This document shows positions 1-5,687 of a DNA stretch of 6,921 bases, piece after piece. The stretch is taken from assembly GCA_017410745.1 (NCBI GenBank), contig JAFPPJ010000087.1, positions 1-6,921 of the forward strand, written 5' to 3'. Source of the DNA: Oscillospiraceae bacterium. GTDB lineage: Bacteria > Bacillota > Clostridia > Oscillospirales > Ruminococcaceae. Every line of letters begins with the position of its first letter. Position 1 is the stretch's first letter. The position numbers were made by a program, and so were the translations under genes. Below the pieces are notes generated by a model. It did not search any database. It saw only the letters and a list, made by a program, of their open reading frames with translations, and was not told where the DNA came from.

Positions 1-1498
1 CCATTATCTCGCGGTCAAGGAAGGGGACTCTCAGCTCAAGGGAATTTGCCATGGACATCTTGTCCGCCTTGAGGAGGATATCGCCCGCCATCCACATATG
101 CAGGTCGAGATACTGCATGCGGGTTATCTCATCCTTGCCCCTGACCTTCGCATAGAAGGGTGCGGTTATGGCTGTGGGATCGGGGGCATCGGTGGTTATT
201 CTGAGAAGCTCCCTGCGCTCCCTGGGAGTGAACATATATGCATTGCCTATGAAGCGCTCCTCTAATGTCTGGGAGTTCCTGATGAGGAAGTTCACGCCCC
301 TCTTGTGCGGGAGCAGTGATGCCGCTCTGCCTATGGCGCGGCGTATTGGCATGGGCAATGCCTTGTAGCCCTTTGAGCCGAGGGGCTCCTTGTATATATT
401 GTAGCCGCCGAATATCTCGTCTGCGCCCTCTCCCGAGAGCACGACCTTGACATATTCCGCAGCCTTATTGCACACGAAGTAAAGTGCGATGCAGGACGGG
501 TCTGCGAGAGGCTCATCCATATGGTACTGTATCCTGCGGATATTCGCCCAGTATTCCTCGGGGGATATGACCTTGGATATATTCTCCTTGCCGATATAGC
601 CCGAAAATTCCTTTGCCCAGCCTATCTCGTTGTAGCGCTCGTCCTCACCGAAGCCTACGGTGAAGGTCTTGTCCACATCGGCTACGCTTGCCACATAGCT
701 TGAATCCACGCCCGATGAGAGGAACGAGCCTACCTCCACGTCCGCTATCTTGTGAGCAGCGACGCTGTCCTTGAAGGTCTGCTCGATGCGGTCTGTCCAC
801 TCCGCCATATCCGGTGCTTCATCCGCATCGAAATTCACGTCCCAATAGCGCTTGACAGTCATTTTCGTGCCGTCAAAGACAAAGTAATGTGCGGGGGGCA
901 GCTTGTAGACATTCTTGAAGAAGGTCTCATTTGTGGGTGAGTACTGGAATGTGAGATAGTTCTCGAGGGCGGCGGTATTGAGCTCCTTTACGAATGCGGG
1001 GTGGTCGAGGAAGGACTTTATCTCCGAGCCGAACATGAGTGTGCTGCCGAACTTGCCGTAATAGAACGGCTTTATCCCGAAGAAATCCCTTGCACCGAAG
1101 AGGGTGCGCTTGTTCTTGTCCCATATGATGAAGGCAAACATTCCGCGAAGCCTGTCGAGCAGCTTCTCGCCGTATTCCTCGTAGCCGTGTATGAGCACCT
1201 CGGAATCGGTATTGGTGGTGAAGGTATGCCCCTTGGCGATGAGCTCCTCCCTGATGCTGCGGTAGTTGTATATCTCGCCGTTGAACATCAGTACGAGGGA
1301 CTTGTCCTCGTTGAAGATAGGCTGGTCGCCGCTTTCGGTGATATCTATGATAGACAGGCGGCGAAAGCCCATGGCTATGCCGTCGTCTATATATTTGCCC
1401 GATGAATCCGGCCCGCGGTGGACGATCCTGTTCATCATATCGGTGAGCACCTTATCGGCGTTGTCCCCCACCTTCGTAAATCCTGTAAATCCGCACAT
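1..1498 (-). CDS. asnB: Asparagine synthetase, glutamine-hydrolysing (partial, C-terminus beyond window)
   Basis: This gene makes asparagine from aspartate, using ATP and ammonia released from glutamine, in the cytoplasm. The reading frame is open for 499 codons and leaves the left edge without a stop; family members of this type are usually a little over 600 residues, so roughly the last fifth is missing. The N-terminal glutaminase domain begins MCGF, so Cys2 becomes the N-terminal nucleophile once Met is removed. It shows HRGPDSSG (27-34), RRLSIID (46-52), FNGEIYN (72-78) and Asp98 of NTDSE. The synthetase domain has the ATP pyrophosphatase loop SSGVDSS (261-267) and SGEGADE (355-361), and residues 480-499 carry the conserved KMSMANSLELRVPFLDRE region. 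The ATG is chosen because it places Cys2 correctly and has AAGGA about 9 nt upstream. It lies 35 bp downstream of the COG0523 GTPase gene with no terminator between, so it is probably co-transcribed. Confidence 0.96.
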   Translation of the reverse strand, partial: MCGFTGFTKVGDNADKVLTDMMNRIVHRGPDSSGKYIDDGIAMGFRRLSIIDITESGDQPIFNEDKSLVLMFNGEIYNYRSIREELIAKGHTFTTNTDSEVLIHGYEEYGEKLLDRLRGMFAFIIWDKNKRTLFGARDFFGIKPFYYGKFGSTLMFGSEIKSFLDHPAFVKELNTAALENYLTFQYSPTNETFFKNVYKLPPAHYFVFDGTKMTVKRYWDVNFDADEAPDMAEWTDRIEQTFKDSVAAHKIADVEVGSFLSSGVDSSYVASVADVDKTFTVGFGEDERYNEIGWAKEFSGYIGKENISKVISPEEYWANIRRIQYHMDEPLADPSCIALYFVCNKAAEYVKVVLSGEGADEIFGGYNIYKEPLGSKGYKALPMPIRRAIGRAASLLPHKRGVNFLIRNSQTLEERFIGNAYMFTPRERRELLRITTDAPDPTAITAPFYAKVRGKDEITRMQYLDLHMWMAGDILLKADKMSMANSLELRVPFLDREIM

Positions 1499-1533
1499 CG
1501 TTTATGTTCCTTATGTTATGTTGATATTGTTGA

Positions 1534-2820
1534 TCAGTCGAGGCACTTGTCAAGGCCTGCGCATATAGCTTCCTTATCCATCTTCTGACCGATGAACACG
1601 AGCTTTATCTCTCTGTCGCCGTACTTATCATCCCAGCTTGCGGCGATGTCGGGATACTGAGCGAGCAGGCGCTTCCTCTCCTTTTCGGGAGCGGCTGCGA
1701 ACCACTTGCCGGAGTTGGTGGCGGTTATCTGTACACCGGACTGCTCGAACACGAATGCATCGTCCCATGAATCGGAGAACCACAGCATACCCTTGCAGCG
1801 GATAACGGACTTGGGCCATTCGCCTACCCATTCCTGCAGCTTGTCCTTATTGAAGGGCTGACGGCGGTAATACACGAACGTGCCTATGCCGTATTCCTCT
1901 GCCTCGCCCTCGTCATGGTGATGGTGGTGATGATGATGTCCGTGATGGTGCTCGTCGTGATCGTCGTCGTCATCATCGTCATCGTGGTCATGGTGATGGT
2001 GGTCATGCTCATCATGGTCATCATCGTCGTCATGATCGTGATGATGATGCTCGTCGTGATCGTCATCGTCGTCGTCATCGTCCACGCCGTTCTCATATGC
2101 CTGAGCCCAGCCTGCGGAGGTGACTGCTTCCTCGAAGTCGTACACGCCTGTATCAAGTATATCGCCGACGCTGACCTTGCCGTAGGATGCTTCGATTATC
2201 CTTGCCTTGGGCTGGAGCGCGCGGATCATTGCCTTTACTCTGTCGAGCTGCTCGGGTGTTACCTTATCCACCTTATTGAGTATGATAGTGGTGCAGAACT
2301 CTATCTGCTGTATGAGCAGGTTCTCTATATCCTCTTCCTCGATGTCCTGCTTGAGCAGGTCGTCGCCGCAGCCGAACTCCGTAGCCATGCGAAGTGCATC
2401 CACTACTGTGACGATATTGTCGAGGCGGCATATAGGTGTGGCAAACTGGGGATCGCCGCTCTTGCCCTCGAGGACGGATATGGTCTGTGCGATGGGCAGG
2501 GGCTCGCATATGCCGCTGGCTTCGATGAGGAGATAGTCAAATCTGCCTGTCTCTATGAGCTCCTTGATCTGGTTCATCAGGTCTACCTTGAGGGTACAGC
2601 AGATGCAGCCGTTGGAGAGGGGGACAAGGTTCTCGTCCTTCTGTGTGACTGCGCCGCCCTTCTGTATAAGTGCTGCGTCGATATTGACCTCGCCTATATC
2701 ATTTACGATAACGGCGCACTTATAGCCCTCCTGATTGGAGAGGACATGGTTGATGAGTGTGGTCTTGCCTGCGCCGAGATAGCCGGTGAGCAGTGTGATG
2801 GGTACGATCTTTTTCTTCAT
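1534..2820 (-). CDS. COG0523/CobW-family GTPase, ZagA/YciC-like putative zinc metallochaperone with His/Asp-rich insert
   Basis: This is a G3E-class GTPase of the COG0523 family, whose members deliver metal ions to client proteins with GTP hydrolysis. The Walker A motif is GYLGAGKT (13-20). The family CxCC metal-binding motif is GCICC (71-75). A Walker B-like segment with the E-A-S-G motif lies at 95-103, and the base-specificity motif NKVD is at 182-185. A C-terminal CobW_C domain spans about 310-425. As I remember Bacillus subtilis ZagA (YciC), the similarity is strong throughout, including IVNDIGEVNID and the GDREIKLVFIG end, so zinc is the likeliest metal; this is inference from family. 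Residues 247-304 consist of His, Asp and Glu apart from one Gly and sit between the two domains, where several family members have shorter His-rich loops. The ATG at 2820 follows GAAAGGAAG. It is the first gene after a consensus promoter and precedes asnB. No Bacillus-type Zur box was seen. Confidence 0.93.
   Translation of the reverse strand: MKKKIVPITLLTGYLGAGKTTLINHVLSNQEGYKCAVIVNDIGEVNIDAALIQKGGAVTQKDENLVPLSNGCICCTLKVDLMNQIKELIETGRFDYLLIEASGICEPLPIAQTISVLEGKSGDPQFATPICRLDNIVTVVDALRMATEFGCGDDLLKQDIEEEDIENLLIQQIEFCTTIILNKVDKVTPEQLDRVKAMIRALQPKARIIEASYGKVSVGDILDTGVYDFEEAVTSAGWAQAYENGVDDDDDDDDHDEHHHHDHDDDDDHDEHDHHHHDHDDDDDDDDHDEHHHGHHHHHHHHDEGEAEEYGIGTFVYYRRQPFNKDKLQEWVGEWPKSVIRCKGMLWFSDSWDDAFVFEQSGVQITATNSGKWFAAAPEKERKRLLAQYPDIAASWDDKYGDREIKLVFIGQKMDKEAICAGLDKCLD
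1909..2082 (-). repeat. His/Asp/Glu-only tract encoded within the COG0523 GTPase
   Basis: Residues 247-304 of the GTPase contain 25 His, 28 Asp, 4 Glu and 1 Gly. The tract is three imperfect copies of one plan: a run of 5-8 Asp, then HDE (255-257, 269-271, 288-290), then a His-rich stretch. The last copy ends in eight consecutive His. Codons alternate irregularly between GAC/GAT and CAC/CAT, so the protein pattern is better kept than the DNA pattern. Such tracts bind divalent metals such as zinc or nickel; that role here is inferred. The DNA is a near-triplet repeat and could be prone to slippage or assembly error. Confidence 0.95.
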
Positions 2821-2975
2821 ATATATCTTCCTTTCATAGCCGGTCGGCAGTGCCGACAGCCATATCCTTGATTTTTACTTTCGAGTCGTCTTTATGCGGT
2901 ACGGTTACTTTCGTTTAGCAGTACGGCGGGGATACAGGTCTTCTGTTACCCATTGTTTACCGTATTGCACCCGCA
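2821..2975 (-). promoter_or_regulatory. Long 5' leader of the COG0523-asnB operon, potentially structured
   Basis: The distance from the predicted transcription start (about 2975) to the GTPase start codon is roughly 155 nt, with no convincing gene inside. By eye the RNA can form a helix of 2968-2960 with 2926-2918 (eight pairs, one A-C mismatch). This encloses a second hairpin, GGG 2951-2949 with CCC 2931-2929 and ACAG 2946-2943 with CTGT 2937-2934. A mutually exclusive 6-bp pairing of 2964-2959 with 2905-2900 is also possible. The 9-mer CGAAAGTAA occurs twice, 30 nt apart, and a palindrome sits just before the ribosome binding site. I do not recognise a known riboswitch class; the T-box and ZTP motifs were considered and do not fit. 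Confidence 0.45.
2843..2857 (-). promoter_or_regulatory. 15-bp perfect palindrome next to the GTPase ribosome binding site
   Basis: The sequence GTCGGCAGTGCCGAC is a perfect inverted repeat, with 7-bp arms around one central base. It lies about 7 nt upstream of the Shine-Dalgarno sequence and 22 nt upstream of the start codon. As RNA it forms a 6-bp G+C-rich hairpin with a 3-nt loop; as DNA it could be a repressor operator. It has no trailing U-run, so it is not an intrinsic terminator. The palindrome is seen directly and its function is inferred. Confidence 0.5.
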
Positions 2976-2981
2976 CCTTTC

Positions 2982-3010
2982 ATTATAGCACAGAAACACG
3001 GGTTTGTCAA
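2982..3010 (-). promoter_or_regulatory. Consensus sigma-A promoter for the COG0523-asnB operon
   Basis: On the minus strand the -35 element TTGACA (3010-3005) and the -10 element TATAAT (2987-2982) both match consensus exactly and are separated by 17 nt. Transcription would begin near 2975. A promoter this strong in front of a metallochaperone gene suggests control by a repressor or through the leader rather than by weak recognition. Confidence 0.88.
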
Positions 3011-3047
3011 ATATGAGCGCGATATTTCATCTGTATAACACAAAAGC

Positions 3048-3089
3048 GGTCGGTGGTCAGTGGTCAGTAGTTGGTGGTCGGTAGTCATG
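3048..3089 (+). repeat. Degenerate heptanucleotide tandem repeat, about five copies
   Basis: Consecutive 7-mers read GGTCGGT, GGTCAGT, GGTCAGT, AGTTGGT and GGTCGGT, followed by a decayed AGTCATG. The consensus is RGTYRGT. Each unit is 7 bp, so it is not a codon repeat, and it lies in non-coding DNA. It resembles the simple heptad repeats found between genes in some bacteria. No function is assigned. Confidence 0.85.
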
Positions 3090-3146
3090 CCGCAGGAGAC
3101 GGCAGTTGTCAGATATGCATATGATGCAGACGGCAGAGGAATATTA

Positions 3147-3165
3147 TGCTGATTACTAATTAGCA
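3147..3165. promoter_or_regulatory. Imperfect palindrome upstream of the secD promoter
   Basis: TGCTGATTA, a central C, then TAATTAGCA form 9-bp arms with one mismatch. The site ends 30 bp before the secD -35 element. Its size and symmetry suit a dimeric regulator, but the arms do not match the 7-1-7 Zur, Fur or PerR boxes of Bacillus. Assignment as an operator is tentative. Confidence 0.3.
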
Positions 3166-3195
3166 GAATTTTATGATGAAATCCGTTCAAATGTA

Positions 3196-3224
3196 TTGAC
3201 ATCGCCGTTTAAATGTGTTACAAT
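3196..3224 (+). promoter_or_regulatory. Sigma-A promoter for secD-secF
   Basis: The -35 element TTGACA (3196-3201) is exact and the -10 element TACAAT (3219-3224) has one difference from consensus, with a 17-nt spacer. The predicted start near 3231 gives a leader of about 44 nt. A small hairpin, TGCGT (3233-3237) with ACGCA (3242-3246), would sit at the very 5' end of the message. Confidence 0.85.
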
Positions 3225-3274
3225 AAATTGATTGCGTATAAACGCAGATACAAAGGAAAGGACTGGTCAGAAAG

Positions 3275-4669
3275 GTGAAAAGAGTTGGAAAGCCGATCTT
3301 CTTTCTCGTCTTCCTGCTGACTCTGCTGTTTGCAGCCTCTGTTATATGGGGTGTCAGCTACTGGTACGGCGACAATGAGACGGTTTATATCAAGGGTGTC
3401 GATGATATACGCTTCGGCATCGACATAAAGGGCGGCGTAGACGTTACGTTCGGCCCTCCTGCAGGCTTCGATGCGACAAATGAACAGCTCGATGCCGCTA
3501 AGGAGGTAATCGTACAGAGAATGCTCACGCTGGGCATCACCGACTATGAGACATATCTTGACTACAATGCAGACCACATCATCGTGCGCTTCCCGTGGAA
3601 GCAGAATGAGGCGAACTTCGACCCCGAGGCTGCTGTAAAGGAGCTGGGCGAGACTGCAAGGCTCACATTCCGCGAGGGCAACGAGACCGACGGCGCGGGT
3701 CTGCCGAGCGGCATCACCGCTAACACCATCATACTCGAGGGCGGCGACGTGGCAGAGGCTTATGCTGCATACGATCAGCAGCAGTCCCAGTGGGAAGTGG
3801 CGCTCCGCCTCGATGCCAACGGCACATCGAAATTCGCAGAGGCTACCGCAAAGCTTTACGAAGAGGGCGGCGTTATCTCCATCTGGATGGATGATACCAT
3901 GATCTCCTCCCCGAGAGTAAGCGCAGTCATCTCCGACGGCAACGCTACCATCACAGGCAGCTTTGATGCAGAGAGCGCTACAAAGCTCGCCAATCAGATA
4001 AACTCCGGTGCGCTCCCCTTCAAGCTGGAGACCACTTCGTTCTCCACCATATCCCCGTCACTGGGTCAGGGTGCGCTTGAAGCAATGGTCATCGCGGGCA
4101 TCATCGCATTTGCGGCAATAGCTGTATATATGCTCATCATGTACCGTCTGCCGGGCTTCATCGCTATAATCTGTCTTATCGGACAGGTTGCGGGCACACT
4201 GGCATTCGTATCGGGCTGGTTCGGCTTCCGTGAGGGCTCCATACTCACCATACCCGGTATCGCAGGTATCATACTTGCAGTAGGTATGGGCGTGGATGCG
4301 AACGTTATCACCGCTGAGAGAATAAAGGAAGAGCTTGCTGCGGGCAAGACGCTCAACGGCTCTCTCCGCTCCGGCTATTCGAGAGCATTCTCCGCTATCC
4401 TCGACGGCAACGTTACGATGATACTCGTTGCTATCATACTCATGGGTGCGTTCGGTACTACCGACAGCATATGGGCGAAGCTCCTGAAGTTTGCGTTCTT
4501 TATGTTCGGGCCTACCACCGCAGGTACTATCTACTCCTTCGGCTACACGCTCCTTACAGGTACTGCACTCAACCTCTTCTTCGGCGTATTCTGTGCAAGA
4601 CTTATGACACTGTCCCTTTCTGAATTCAAGATATTCAAGAAGGCCTCGCTTTACGGAGGTGCAAAATGA
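3275..4669 (+). CDS. secD: Protein translocase subunit SecD
   Basis: SecD is an integral membrane partner of SecYEG that, with SecF, uses the proton gradient to help exported proteins leave the channel. The 464-residue protein has an N-terminal membrane segment (about 7-28), an extracytoplasmic P1 domain (about 45-260) with the family motif DIKGGVDVTF (50-59), and a C-terminal five-helix RND-like block (about 268-445). The signature GMGVDANV is at 337-344; Asp341 corresponds to the Asp implicated in proton transfer in studied SecD proteins. ALPFKLE (246-252) marks the end of P1. The start is GTG at 3275, preceded by AAAGGAAAGGA about 12 nt upstream; no ATG fits better. The segment around 393-413 looks longer than in the SecD proteins I recall. 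The stop overlaps the secF start by 4 bases, implying coupled translation. Confidence 0.96.
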   Translation: MKRVGKPIFFLVFLLTLLFAASVIWGVSYWYGDNETVYIKGVDDIRFGIDIKGGVDVTFGPPAGFDATNEQLDAAKEVIVQRMLTLGITDYETYLDYNADHIIVRFPWKQNEANFDPEAAVKELGETARLTFREGNETDGAGLPSGITANTIILEGGDVAEAYAAYDQQQSQWEVALRLDANGTSKFAEATAKLYEEGGVISIWMDDTMISSPRVSAVISDGNATITGSFDAESATKLANQINSGALPFKLETTSFSTISPSLGQGALEAMVIAGIIAFAAIAVYMLIMYRLPGFIAIICLIGQVAGTLAFVSGWFGFREGSILTIPGIAGIILAVGMGVDANVITAERIKEELAAGKTLNGSLRSGYSRAFSAILDGNVTMILVAIILMGAFGTTDSIWAKLLKFAFFMFGPTTAGTIYSFGYTLLTGTALNLFFGVFCARLMTLSLSEFKIFKKASLYGGAK

Positions 4670-5640
4670 GTACACCCAAGACGAAATTCAATCTGAAATT
4701 CATGGAGAACCGCAAGACGCTCTTTACGATATCGAGTGCTCTGATAATATTCTCCATACTCTCCACTTTCATATTCGGCGCAAAGCTGGATATCCAGTTC
4801 AAGGGCGGTACGCTCATCACCTACATATACTCGGGCAATATCGATGCCAACCAGTTCAAGGCTGACGCTGAGGAAGCGCTGGGCGGCCTTACGGTGAACA
4901 TCGCCACCGGTACGGACTTCAACACGGGCAAGAACAACATAAAGGTCTCCCTCGTGTCAAATGCAGGTCTTACCGCTGACAAGCAGATAGCGCTCACCGA
5001 TGCCCTTGAGGAGAAGTACGCTGCCAATGAGATACAGCTCCTCTCCTCTACGGACGTATCCCCCTCCGCCGGAAGCGAATTCTTCAAGAAGTGCCTTGTT
5101 GCTGCACTGCTCGCAGCGATCGTGCTGATACTCTACATCGCAGTACGATTCAAGAACATAGGCGGATGGCTCGCAGGCGTATGTGCGATAGCAGCCCTGC
5201 TGCACGACATTATCATCGTGTACGGCTCCTTCGTGGTAATGCACATGAACATAGATGCGAACTTCATGGCGGTAATACTCACCATCCTCGGTTACTCCAT
5301 CAACGATACCATCGTTATCTATGACCGTATCCGTGAGAACCGCAACCTTTACAAGGACATGCCGCTCCACGAGCTCGTGAACCTGTCCACCAACCAGTCG
5401 CTGGTGCGTTCGATAAACACATCGGTCACCACTATCTTTGCGATGATATGCGTAACGGTAGTAGCGCTGATGAGAGGTGTAGAGTCCATCATCTCCTTCT
5501 CGCTGCCCATGACCATCGGTCTTATCGTCGGCACATATTCTTCCCTCTGCATAGCTCCTACACTGTGGGTAACGCTTGAGGAGAAGTTCCGCAGCAAGGG
5601 TGACGGCAAGGAAAAGGACGCCAAGCCCGCTGTACAGTAA
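4666..5640 (+). CDS. secF: Protein translocase subunit SecF
   Basis: SecF pairs with SecD in the membrane to form the accessory export motor. The 324 residues show a first membrane helix (about 17-38), the motif LDIQFKGGTLI (41-51), an extracytoplasmic P4-type domain (about 52-138), and five further helices (about 141-303). The signature GYSINDTIVIYDRIREN (209-225) includes Asp214, equivalent to the conserved charged residue in this family. TSVTT (252-256) and the GVESIISFSLPMTIGLIVGTYSS region complete the RND-like fold. The tail after 305 is charged and cytoplasmic. The start is set by the ATGA overlap with secD and by a strong GGAGG at 4655-4659, six bases before the ATG. Isoleucine is encoded by 18 ATC, 17 ATA and 1 ATT. 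Confidence 0.97.
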   Translation: MSTPKTKFNLKFMENRKTLFTISSALIIFSILSTFIFGAKLDIQFKGGTLITYIYSGNIDANQFKADAEEALGGLTVNIATGTDFNTGKNNIKVSLVSNAGLTADKQIALTDALEEKYAANEIQLLSSTDVSPSAGSEFFKKCLVAALLAAIVLILYIAVRFKNIGGWLAGVCAIAALLHDIIIVYGSFVVMHMNIDANFMAVILTILGYSINDTIVIYDRIRENRNLYKDMPLHELVNLSTNQSLVRSINTSVTTIFAMICVTVVALMRGVESIISFSLPMTIGLIVGTYSSLCIAPTLWVTLEEKFRSKGDGKEKDAKPAVQ

Positions 5641-5649
5641 ACAATGTAT

Positions 5650-5687
5650 AAAACAAGCCGTTGTCACATCGTGACAACGGCTGTTTT
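5650..5687. terminator. Bidirectional intrinsic terminator between convergent secF and upp
   Basis: AGCCGTTGTCAC (5656-5667) and GTGACAACGGCT (5671-5682) form a perfect 12-bp stem with a 3-base loop. It is flanked by AAAAC (5650-5654) and GTTTT (5683-5687), which extend the stem past one bulged A. Each strand therefore ends in a short T-run. It begins 9 bp after the secF stop, and its far end touches the upp stop codon, so it can end transcripts from both sides. Confidence 0.9.

Larger units (their letters stand above)
3011..3195. other. Non-coding stretch between two divergent promoters
   Basis: These 185 bp separate the leftward GTPase promoter from the rightward secD promoter. They hold a degenerate 7-bp tandem repeat, a 10-bp palindrome ATATGCATAT (3113-3122), two copies of GACGGCAG (3098-3105 and 3129-3136), and an imperfect palindrome at 3147-3165. 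No gene with a plausible start and ribosome binding site was seen. Confidence 0.7.

Noticed and set aside
1915..2871. 318-codon plus-strand open frame rich in Val, Met and Ile
   Set aside because: It lies antisense to the COG0523 gene. Its odd composition is the complement of the His/Asp codons, and it has no ribosome binding site.
2890..2910. T-box-like string GTACCGC in the leader upstream of the asnB operon
   Set aside because: The T-box needs a UGGN that pairs with the tRNA acceptor end, plus a terminator and antiterminator. Here CCG precedes the match, and no terminator follows.
2918..2953. Leader peptide of 12 codons starting at ATG 2953
   Set aside because: There is no adequate ribosome binding site, and the coding pattern is unremarkable with no run of regulatory codons such as Asn.
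2821..2975. ZTP (pfl) riboswitch, suggested because ZagA responds to ZTP
   Set aside because: The conserved GUGACUGGCG and CCGCCUGGGC elements are missing; only a short CCGCC is present.
2821..3010. Bacillus-type Zur box (TCGTAAT-N-ATTACGA)
   Set aside because: I searched by eye around the promoter and leader on both strands and found no acceptable match.
2957..3202. 81-codon minus-strand frame across the divergent promoters
   Set aside because: It runs through the heptad repeat and over the -35 and -10 elements. The TTDHQLLTTDH-like stretch is just the translated repeat.
4058..4675. 205-codon minus-strand open frame
   Set aside because: It is antisense to the secD membrane block, with Cys/Arg/Tyr-rich shadow composition.
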